Positions 39,448-51,400 of a stretch of 64,000 bases of DNA are shown piece after piece. Made by a program: the position numbers and the translations under genes. Each line of letters begins with the position of its first letter. The stretch's first letter is position 1. A model generated the notes under the pieces. That model saw nothing but the letters and a program-made list of their open reading frames with translations, did no database searches and was not told the origin of the DNA. The DNA is from Paenibacillus tyrphae (lineage in GTDB: Bacteria > Bacillota > Bacilli > Paenibacillales > NBRC-103111), in contig NZ_BSDJ01000002.1 in assembly GCF_027925525.1 (NCBI RefSeq), forward strand, positions 310,001-374,000, in the 5' to 3' direction.

Positions 39448-42400
39448 TTAGCGTACGGAGTCCGCCGCGAGAGTTGCGCCCCGAACGATGTCCTGCAAGA
39501 CAAGCCGGATCGCCTGAACATTGTGCTCAATATTGGCCGGTTCAAATATGTCTAGGTGACCGCCAATCAGTGCATACTCCACAACCTCTTCTGTCGTCGC
39601 CTCGCTCCAATCCTCGGCTCTGGCAGCTTCCATTTCCGTAATGAAAGCGTGCAGGTTGGCTCGAACCACTCCGTCGTTGATCAATTGACCGCTGTATGTG
39701 CCATATGCCAATATTTTACTCCTGGCTTTTTCCCAGTCGTCCCGATTGGCCAAGAAGGACGCATTCCGTTCGGAGACGATTTCGAGCATGGCATCGACTC
39801 CCCGTTCCAGCTCTTCGCCGGAAAGTTTCTTCGTTCCATCCCGCCTGTCGGCATCAAGCAGCAAAATATCCGATACCGCGTATCCCCTGCGCTCCATCAT
39901 TTTGGCAACCTGATAGGCTAAACTGCCGCCGAGCGAGTAGCCTATCAGCACATAAGGCGCTTCGCGCTGAACGCTCACAATCGCATCGACGTACCGGTTC
40001 AACAACTCCTCCTCATCACGCCATCCTTCGATGAAATCGAACGCATAGACGACATATTGATTCTCCAGCATCCTGGCCATTTCGCTATATACAAGCCCAT
40101 AGCCTGCTGAGGGAGGGAAGCAGAAGACGTTCATCCGTCCACGATCGTTCAGCTTCATCGGCCTGTCGCCTTCATCCTGGGCAAGTCCGGAAGTGAGCAG
40201 CTTCGCCATTTCTTCAATCGTCGGCGAGGCAATGACGGCACGCAGAGACAGCTCTGCCCCCATGACACTATTAACCTTTTCGGTCAGCTGCATCGCTGTG
40301 ATCGAATGGCCGCCAAGTTCGAAGAAATGGTCCTTCACCCCGATGCGCGGGGCTCCAAGCACCTCTTGCCACAGCTCAGCCAGCTTCGCTTCAACCGGCG
40401 TTCGCGGTGCGACGTACTCCGCTAAAGCGTTCGCGCTACCTTCCGTGCAAGGTGAATGCAGAATCATTTCCATGCCAGCCTGCATTTGTTCCTGTTCGGC
40501 AGGGGATAGCAGCTGAAGCTCCTGTACTCGCATGTCAGGATTCGCCGCGAGTTGTTTCACGATCCGCAGCCAGTGTGCCTGCAGGCGTTCCATCGCCTCA
40601 CGTTCATATACCCGGGCGTTGTAATCGAAACGGATGCGCATGTCATCGCCCGCTTGCATGATGACAGTCAGATCATAGCTCGTCTGTCCCTCGGACCGGA
40701 ACCCGGTCATTTCCAGCCCTGCCGCCTTTGCCGCCGCTTCGGCTGCAACCGAAGGCGGGCTATCGGTTTCGAATACCAGAATGTGGTTCATCAGCTCCCG
40801 TTTTGGAGCGCTAAGCGCTTGGATATTGTACAGCGGATGCATGGCATACTTTTCGGATGCGGCTTCCTGCTCCTGAACTCTCCGTAAAACGTCCGCCACC
40901 GTCGCCCCGACCCCGCTGCGGATACGGATCGGAATCGTATTTCTGCATACTCCAATCATCGTTTCCATGCCCGGCACATGCGCCGGTCTGACGGGCACGA
41001 CGGTTCCAAACACAACGTCGTCCGTGCCGTTATAGGCTTGCAGCAGCAGTCCCCACGCCGTTTGGAGCAGCGTATTTACCGTCACCTGATGCCGCTTTGC
41101 GGTATTGCGCAGTTCCCGGGTCCGTCGTTTTCCTAAGTTGCTTGTCAGCCGTTCGGCCGCATACCCTGCTGGCTGCTGCCCTTGAACCTGGACCCGCGGC
41201 AGCACGGTTTGATGACGGTAGCCCGCCAAATAATGGCTCCAGTAAGCGGATGCCGCAGCAAATTCCTGTCCCTCCAGCCACTCGATATACCGCCTGTAAG
41301 GCGTGGCTGCACCCAGCTCCGGCCGGGCTTGCTTCCGGTAGGCGGAGTACGCCGCGAATACCTCTTCGATCATCCGCGCCATATCCCGACCATCTATTAT
41401 GATCTGGTGGAAGCACCACAAGAGACGGTACGTTTCGTCGCCGGTTCGCAGAATCGACACGCGCAATAACGATTCTTCGCTCAACTCGAAGCCGCGGGCC
41501 TTGTCTGCCTTCGCGAGCGTTTCGATATGTGCCTCCTGCTCGCTCTCCCCCAGTCTCCTCACGTCTTCGTAAACAAAATCGGCCGGCTTGCTGCGTAACA
41601 CTACCTGCAAAGGCTGACCGGCCCATCCGTTATAGAAATTCGTCCGCAGCGCGTCATGCCGCTGCACGATGGCGTCCAAGCTTTGTTTGAACGCTCGGAT
41701 GTCCAAGCTCCCGCGTACGGTGAACGCCGTTTGCCCCAAGTGCGTCTCCGACTCCGGATCCAACAGCCGGTGGTACAGTATCCCTTGCTGCATGGGCGTT
41801 AACGGGTACACGCTCTCGATTTCGCCGATCCGCCGCAGCCGTTCCGTCACGGCGAGTCCTTTGAAAACGACATCGCTTGGCGTCAACTCCGGCCTTTCTT
41901 TCGCCGCACAGTGCGCAATGATGTCCTGAAGACTGGTATGAAGCAATCCGGCCAGCCGCTCCATCGTTTCCCGCCGGTACTGCTTGCCACTGTAGCTGAC
42001 CGTAAACGCCAGTTCTCCGCCTGCGATACTGCCGCTAATATCCAGCGCATGGGACCTTTCGGTGTGCCCGCTGATCTCCGAGCCGCATGCAAAAGGCGAT
42101 ACTTGCAGCGTATTATGGGTTAAATCTTGATCGAACTGGCCCAAATAGTTAAAGCTGATTTCCGGCTTTGCCGCATAGCGGACGTCCTCGGACACTTCGG
42201 ACAAGTATTTCAGTATGCCGTAACCGATTCCTTTGTTCGGGATTTGTCGTAAGCTGTCTTTCACCCGTTTGATCCGGTAAGCGAGCGTATCGGAACCGCC
42301 ACCTGCTCCCATCTCCAGCACAATAGGATACTCGCTCGTAAACCAGCCGACGGTGCGTGTGATATCGATATCCGGCAGGATAGATTCTCTTCCATGTCCT

Positions 42401-45400
42401 TCCAGACCAATCCATACCCGCTCGCTTCCCGTCCAGCGGTATACCGCCATCCCCAGCGCGGTCAGCAACAGGTCGTTGATGTCCGTGTTGTAGGCCCGGT
42501 GCGCCTGCTTCAGCAGCAGCTCCGTTTCCTCCCGCGTCCACTGCACCGTCACCGTTTCGCTATCCCGCATCAGCCCGTACGCTTGTTCCTGACCGGCTTG
42601 CGCAAAATCTCGCGGGAGCGGCTTGCTTTCAGACTGTTCGAGCTGCTGCCAGTACGCCCGCTCCGCCTCCAACGCCGGACTGTTCGCATAGCCCGCCAGC
42701 TTCTCGGCCCACGTCCGGAACGCATCCGTCTTCTCCGGCAGCCGGATCGCCTGTCCGCTCACGACCTGCTCATAGCCGGAAGCCAAATCTTCCAGTAAAA
42801 TGCGCCACGATACCCCGTCGACAACCAAATGGTGAATGACAATCAACAAGTGGTCACCATCCGTACAACGGAACAGCCCCAGCTTCATAAGCGGTCCCGA
42901 TACGAGCTCGATACTGCTTTGGATATCGTTCGCTTTCGCTTCTATCGCTTGCGCGACGTTGTCGGCTGCCTTCTGGAAGTCCATGACTTCCAAAGTGTAC
43001 AGCTCGCCCTCGGCGATGCCGCGAGTCCATGCCGCATAGCCGCCTTCTGTCCGTCGGAATACCGTGCGCAGCGCATCGTGATGCTCCGCCAGTTTCCGCA
43101 CCGTCTTCCGAAGCGCCGCTTCGTCGTAGCCTTGCTCCCGGTACAGCATGATCGCTTGGTTATAGTGGTGCGGCGCAGTATTGTTTTGCCGGAAAAACCA
43201 TGCTTGAATCGGTGTTAGCGGCGCCCTGCCCTTCACTTCCCCTTGGTCCGCCATACGGGTAACCGGCTTGACATGCGCGCTCAGCTCCGCAATCGCAGGG
43301 TAAGCGAACAAATGTCTCATTTCCACCTTGTACCCCGCTTGATGCAGCTTCGCCGACACTTGAATCGCTTTGATCGAGTCGCCTCCCAGTGCAAAGAACC
43401 GGTCATTCACGCCGACCTTCTCGATCCCGAGTACTGCCTGCCAGACGGAAGCCAGCACTTGCTCCACGGCCGTGCGCGGAGCGACGTAATCCGTGTCCGC
43501 AGTCATGCTTTCCTTCGGAGCAGGAAGCGCTTTGCGGTCCACCTTCCCGTTTGGCGTCAGCGGCAGCTGCGGAAGCTGCACGAAATAGGATGGAATCATG
43601 TACTCGGGCAGCGTTTGCGACAACGCCTTCCTTAGTTCGCCTATCGCCAGCTCTCGGTCCGACACCACATACGCGCACAGCTGCTTTTGTCCGGCTTCAT
43701 CTTCCCACGCGATGACAACTGCTTCCTGCACGGATTCCGTTTTCAGCAGCTGCGCTTCCACCTCGCCCAGCTCGATCCGGAAGCCGCGGATTTTCACCTG
43801 ATCGTCGAGCCGCCCCAAATATTCGATGTTTCCATCCGGCAGCCATCTCGCCGCATCGCCCGTCCGGTACATCCGCCCGCCCGGCTCGAATGGGTCATCT
43901 ACAAATTTCTCCGCGGTCAGTTCCGGACGGTTCAGGTACCCACGCGCCACCCCGCGTCCGCCGATATACAGCTCGCCCGGCACGCCGGCCGGCTGCAGCG
44001 CCATCGCTGCGCTTAAAACATACATTCTTACGCCCGGGTATGGCTTGCCGATCGGCAAACTCCGGTATGCATACGGATATGGATGCGATCCGACGTCCCC
44101 CGTCTGCTGAACATAATAACTCGAATCAACGCATGCTTCCGTTACCCCGTAGCTGTTTACGATCCGCATCGATGCGCCGAACCGGTCGTTTAATTGCTGA
44201 AAGTCGCCTACCGGACATTGATCCGAGCCGACAATGAGCGTTTTCAGGAAGCCGATATCCCGCCCGTGCTCATACACGTCATTCATCAGCGGTATGACAA
44301 GCGCCGGGGTCGCATCGAACATCGTGACGCGATGCTGCCGCAGCAGCCCGTAAATCGCCTCCGGGTCGTGCCGGGCGTAGCCTGGGCATACGATGAGCTG
44401 GCCGCCATTCAGCAGCGACCGCACGATATCGGCCGTAAACACGTCGAATGAGAAGCTGGCCCACTGCAACAGCCGTACCGGTTCCTCCCGCAGCCGATAC
44501 TCCTGCCTCCACGCTTCGGACAAAGCGATTACCTGCCGGTGCTCGATCATCACGCCCTTCGGTTTCCCCGTCGTTCCCGACGTATAGATGACGTAGGCCA
44601 GATGATGCGGCTGCGCTTCGGGCACAAGGTTTGTTCCGTCGGCCTCATAGACTTCGGCGGTATCCAGGAACAACACTTTGTCCGCCGCATCCGCCGCTCG
44701 TTCCTGCAAGCGTCGATGCGTCAACAGCAGCAGCTGTGCTCCCGAATCCTCCAGCATGTAGCGAATCCGCTCTTCGGGATAGTCCGGATCGATCGGCACG
44801 TAAGCGGCTCCCGCCTTCAAAATCCCGAACATTCCGACGACCATCGCAAGCGAGCGCTCGGCCATGATGCCGACGGTTTGGTCTGGCTGCACCCCTTTGC
44901 CCCTCAAGGTGCGCGCAAGCCGATTCGCCTGCTCGTTCAGCTCGTGGTAGGTGAGCCGTTCGTCCTCGCAAATGACGGCCACTTGATCCGGCGTCCGCTC
45001 CGCCTCCTCCTCCAACAGCTGATGGATCGTCTTCTCCTGCCAACCGCATGCTGCGGCGCCGACTCCGCCGTCGGCGGGTGCACCCGTTAGCAACGCCTTT
45101 TCCTCCGGCGTGACGATCTCGAAAGACGACAGCTTCGCCTCAGGAGCCACCACAATACCGTCGATGAGCTGCGTGAAGTGACCGGCCATTCTCCGGACCG
45201 TATCCACGCTGTACAGCGAGCTGGCGTATTCGATGCCGCCCGTAAGCGTCCCTGCCTCTTCTTCCGTTATTTGGAAGCTAAGGTCGAACTTCGCCGTCTT
45301 CGACTCCATTTCATATGGCTTGAGTTCCAACCCATGTACGGTGCGTTGTTCCGCCACCTCATGCTGCATGTCAAACATGGTGTCGAACAGCGCATGACGG

Positions 45401-48400
45401 CTCAAATCCCGCGTAACGCCTACTTTCTCGACCAGCGCTTCGAACGGGTAGTCCTGATGCTCGAACGCTTGGAGCGTCATGCCCTTGACCTCTTGCAAGT
45501 AATCCAAGAACGTCTTCTCCCCGGCCGGATAGCTGCGCAGCGCCAGCGTCCCGACAAACATGCCGATCAGTCCGTCCACATCCGCATGCGTTCGGCCCGC
45601 TACCGGGGTGCCCACCACGATATCTTCCTGCCCCGTGTATTTGTACAGCAGCGCCGTGTAAGCCGCCAGCAGCACCATATACAAGGTCGTGCCGGTTGCG
45701 CTCGCAAGCTTCCGCAGCGCGTCGCTTCGTTGCGAACCAAGCGCGAAGGGAACAAGCCCTCCCTCAAAGCGCTGTACGGCCGGACGCGCGTAATCCGTCG
45801 GCATATCCAGCACAGGGAGTTCGCCCTGGAACACATTCAGCCAGTACGCTTCCAGCCTGCTCATCCGCTGCCCGGACAGCTCCGCCTGCTGCCACGCCGC
45901 GTAATCCTTGTATTGGATGCGCAGCGTCGGCAGCGTCTCCCCGCCGTATAACCGGCCGAACTCGTTGACCAAAATGCCCATCGACACGCCATCCGAGACG
46001 ATATGATGCATATCAAACAGCAGCAGATGACGCTCCGGCTCCTGATTCACAACAGGCTTGTCCTGATCCAACCGGATCAAGCCCACCCGCAATAACGGCG
46101 GCTGCCGCAAATCGAACGGCCGAACAAATCGGCGGATGCTATCCAGCGTATCCGTTTCCCCGACGCTGCTCTTGGCGTAGTCCACGGCAAACTCCACTTC
46201 GGATTCGGGATACACCCGCTGGAACGGTTCGCCATCCACCAGCTCAAAGCCGGTCCGCAGCGTCTCGTGACGCCGGATGAGTCCACGGAACGCCTCCTCG
46301 AACCGTTCCCGGTCCAGTGCGCCTTCCAGCAGCATTACCCCCGGCATGTTGTAGCTCGTTTCCCCGCCTTCGAACTGCTGCAAGACGTACAGCCGCTTTT
46401 GTGCCGAAGCTACGGGATAATGCGACTGCACGGGCGCAACCGGTATGGCTGTAAATGTCTGCTGCCGGAGCCCCTCAATGACCGCCGCCAACTGTTCAAT
46501 GGTCGGGGTGGCAAACACGTCCTGCAGCGGTACATTTACATGCAATTCTTTTTGGATATGGGCCGCCAGCCTCATCGCCCGGAGCGAATGACCGCCGAGC
46601 TCGAAGAAGTTATCCCTGATCCCGACGCTCGGCAACCCAAGCACCTCTTGCCATAGCTCCGCCAGCTTCGCTTCCACCGGCGTCCGCGGAGCGGCATACT
46701 CTGCGCCTGTAGGCACAATACCCTCCGGCGCAGGCAGCGCTTGGCTGTCGATTTTGCCGTTCGGCGTCAGCGGCATCTCCTCAAGCTGAACAAAAAAGGA
46801 CGGCACCATATAGCCCGGAAGCTCCCGCGCCAGCTCGCTGCGCAGCGCGCCGGCCGCCTGTTCCCCATCGGCGGTAAAATAGGCGCACAAATACGTTTGC
46901 CCGGTTTCGTCCGTTCGCGCCAGAACGATCGCCTCTTGTACCGCTGCCACCTTTAGCAGCTGCGCTTCAATCTCGCCGAGCTCGATGCGATAGCCGCGAA
47001 TTTTGACCTGATGATCGATCCGGCCCAAATATTCGATACTGCCGTCCGGCAGCCAGCGGGCCAAATCGCCTGTCCGGTACATCCGCCGTTCGGGGGCGAA
47101 CGGAACCGGCATGAATTTGTCCGCCGTCAGGTCGGGGCGGTTCAGATAGCCTCTGGCCAGACCGATACCGGCGACACAAAGCTCCCCGACCACGCCGACC
47201 GGAACAAGCGCGTTATGCGCACTCAGAATGAAGACTTGATGATTTGGGATCGGCCAGCCGATGGGCACCGTCTTTTCCATCGGCGTATGGTCTGTATAAG
47301 ACCACGCAGTCGAACAAATGGAATCCTCGGTCGGACCGTAGTTGTTAAAATAGCGAACGTGGTCCTTCCACTGCTGAACAAGCTCGCTGGTTGATGCGGA
47401 GCCCGCCGTAATGAGCGTCCTCAATTCGGGCATATGCTCGGGATCCAAATAAACGGCGTAGGTCGGAGGCAAAGTCGCGACCGTTATCCCGTGATCGCGG
47501 ACATATTGCTCAAACAGACGGTAATCCGCTATGACGAAAGCATCGGGCACATACAGCGCTGCCCCGGTTAGTAGGCCCATGGTCATTTCCCAGCACGACG
47601 CGTCGAAGGAGAAGCTCGCGAACTGGACAATGCGATCCTTCGTCGTAATGTGAAGGGATTGTTCAAAAAACAATTTGTTATTGCATACACCTTGATGCTC
47701 GACCATCACACCTTTCGGCTTGCCGGTCGTACCTGACGTATAGATGACATAAGCCAGCTGATGCGGACCGACGGCCACTCCGGGACTGGACCCGTCGCCG
47801 CTATAGCTGCGCTCGTCGTCCAGCAGGAGCAGCTCACCGCCGAACGCCGTACGATCCCGCAAATGCGATTGCGTCAGCAGCAGCCGTGCGCCGGAGTCGC
47901 CGAGCATGTAGCGGATGCGTTCCTCCGGGTATTCGGGATCGACCGGGACGTATGCGCCGCCCGCTTTCATGACGCCGAGTACCGCGGTAACCATGTCCAG
48001 CGACCGCTCGGTCATAATGGCAACCAGCTGCTCGGCCTCCACCCCTTTGGCCAAAAGCGTGCGCGCCAGCCGGTTCGCCCGCTCGTCCAGCTCCCGGTAC
48101 GTAAGCTGCCGGTCTTCAAACACAACCGCAATCCGGTCCGGTGTCAGCGCCGCCTGCCGTTCGAACAGGCCGTGGATCGTCATGTCCGCAGGGTACGGCA
48201 GCGCTGTTTCGTTGAACGTCTCCAAAATTTGCGCCAGCTCATGGACAGTAAGGATGTTCAAGGATGACAGCTTCGCTTCGGGAGTCTGAATCATTTCTTC
48301 GATCAGCTGAATAAAATGCCGCGCCATGCGCGAGATCGTTTCCCGTTTGAACAGACGGTCGCCATATTCGATGCTGAACGCAATGCCGCCCGCTTCCTCG

Positions 48401-51400
48401 GCCGCGGTAAAGGTCAAATCGAACTTCACGATAGGATGCTCGCTCTCGTGCGGACTTACGCGCAGCGATGTAAACCCGGGCGCAACCGTCTCCGTATTTT
48501 GCAAGACGAACATCGTGTCGAACACCGGATTGCGGCTCAGGTCCCGCTTCACGTTCAGTTTCTCCACCAGCGTTTCGAATGGATAGTCCTGATTCTCGTA
48601 CGCTCGCAGCGCCAACTCTTTCACTTCCTGCAAGTAGTCCAGGAACGTCTTCTCTCCCGCCGGGCAGCTTCGCAGCGCCAGCGTTCCCGCAAACATCCCG
48701 ATCATCGGCTGCAAGTCGGCATGCGGTCTGCCTGCGATCGGCGTTCCGACGATCATATCCTCCTGTCCGCTGTATTTGGACAGCAGCGTCGTATAGGCGG
48801 CGAGCAGCATCATAAACAAGGTAGCTCCCGTCTGCGAGCCGAGCCGCTTCAACCCGTCCGTCTGCCGAGAATCGATCGCGAAGGATAGCGTACCGCCGGA
48901 AAAACTGCGGGCAGATGGTCTCGCATAATCCGTCGGCAACTCGAGAATCGGAAGCTCCCCGCCCAATTGCTCCAGCCAATACGCTTCCTGCTTGCTCATC
49001 CGTTCACTGTCGCTATCCGCCTGCTGCCATACCGCATAATCCTTGTACTGAATGCGCAGCGCTGGCAATTCGCTGCCCTCGTACAGCTGAGCCAGCTCTT
49101 CCAGCAGGATGTTCATCGACACGCCGTCGGAGATCAGATGGTGCATATCAAACAGCAGCCGGTGACGCTGCGACGCTTCTTCGACCAAAGCCGCCCGCAG
49201 GAGCGGCGCTTTCCCCAGATCAAACGGCCGGATAAAGCCGGCCATTGCCGCTTCAGCCTCCGCTTCTCCGCTTACCCGGATGCGCTCCAGCGTAAAATCC
49301 GCCGTCTCCGCAATGCGCTGAACCGGCTCGCCGTCCGCATCCAGCTCGAAAGTGGTGCGCAGCGTGGCATGACGACGGAGCAGCCCGCGAAACGCCGCTT
49401 CTAGCCGCGTCGCATCCAGCTCGCCTTCCATCCGCAGTTCGCCCGGCATGTTGTAGCTGGTCGCGGCTCCTTCCAGCTGGCTCAAAATGTACAACCGTTT
49501 TTGCGCCGAGGAAAGCGGATACGTGACCTGCTGTCCGGCGACGGGAATGTTGCCATAAGGGCTAGGTTGCAATTGCTCAATCGCCTGCGCCATAAGCTCA
49601 AGCGTCGGGTGCTGAAACATTTGCCGCAGCGACAGCGATACGTTGAGCGACTGGTGAATTTTCGCGCCCAGCGTCGTTGCCCGCAGCGAGTGGCCGCCAA
49701 GATCAAAAAAGTTGTCCTTGACGCCAACGGCAGCGGACAGGCCGAGCACCTCTTTCCACAGCTCCGACAGTTCCGCCTCTACCGGTGTGCGCGGAGCGAC
49801 GTATTCCGCGTCCGTAACAAGTCCGACCTCCGGCGCCGGCAGCGCTTTGCGGTCGACTTTGCCGTTGGGCGATAGTGGAAGCTCCGCCATGACAACGATA
49901 GCCGTCGGCACCATGTAGTCCGGCAGCTTGCGTCGCAGCTCGCTGCGCCATAGCGCCGGAAGCCCGCTTCCGGACGCCGCCTGCTCCTTCGCCTCCTCTT
50001 CCGGCACGGCATAGGCAACGAGCCGGACGTCCCCCGGCTGATCCTCCCGGGTCATCACGAACGCATCTTTGACGCCTGCGCATTCCCGCAGCGCCGCTTC
50101 AATTTCGCCCGGCTCGATCCGGTAGCCCCGCAGCTTGACCTGATGGTCGATCCGGCCCAAATACTCGATCGTTCCGTCCGGCAAATATCGCGCCAGATCC
50201 CCTGTGCGGTATAAGACCGGCGACAGCTCGTCTCCGTACGGGTTCGCCACGAATTTGTCCGCCGTCAGCTCCGCGTCGCCGACATAGCCGCCGCCGACCT
50301 GCACTCCCGCGATGCACAGCTCGCCGGGCAGCCCCATTGGCTGCAAGCCCAGCTCCCGGTTCAAAATATACACGCGCGTGCCGGCCACCGGACGGCCGAT
50401 CGGCACCGGCTTGCCGACCAAGGACGGCATGTTCGTTAAACGGCCATACACCGTCACATCCGTACATTCCGTCGGGCCGTACGTATTGACCACCTCGGCC
50501 CGGCATGCTTCCGACGCCGTCCATGCCGTGAGGCGGTCGGCCGCAATCGGCTCCCCGCCAAGGAAGACGTGCCGCAGCGTTGCAATCGGACCGTAGCCCG
50601 CTGACGCGGTGATGTCCAGCAGCGGATAAAATGCACTCGGCGTCCCGTTCAGCAGCGTAATCCCATGCCGCTCGATCAGCGACACCACTTCAGCGGCATC
50701 ATACGGACCGGACGGCAGCAGCACCAATTGGCCTCCGGTCACGATTGGCGCGAAAATGTTCTTTTGCGTCAGGTCGAAGCTGGGTGACGAGATCATCAGC
50801 ACCCGGTCCACTTCCGTCATGGCAAATTCGCCGGTGTACCATTGCAGCAGATTTTCGAAGCCGGACCGGTAGACACTTGCCCCTTTCGGCGTCCCGGTGG
50901 AGCCGGAAGTAAAGATCACGTACATCAAATGCCCGGGTCCTGCTTTGCTGTCCGGGTTTTGCTCGGGCTCCGCTTCCAGTCCCGCCGTTCCGTCATCAAG
51001 GCAGACGACCGCCAAATCAGGCCGTACCGCGAGCCCTTCCGCCCACGCAAGCTTCGTTACAAGCGCCTTCACTCCCGCGCGCTCCGTCATGTAGCCAAGC
51101 CGCTCCGGCGGCAGCGCCGGGTCCAGCGGCACATAAGCGCCGCCGGCTTTCAGTACGGCGAGCAGCCCCGCCACCAGCTCCGGGCTGCGGTCCAAGCAGA
51201 CGCCAACCGGCGTGTCCGGCCCGACGCCGAGCGTTTGCAGCCGATGTGCCAACCGGTTGGCTTGGCGGTTCAGCTCTCCGTACGAAATCGTCTGCCCGCC
51301 GAACACAAGCGCCGTCCGCTCCGGCGTCCGGGCCGCCTGCTGCTCGAACCGTTCGCAGATCGTTCCAGACGCCGGGTACGGCAGCGCCGTCTCGCCAGAA

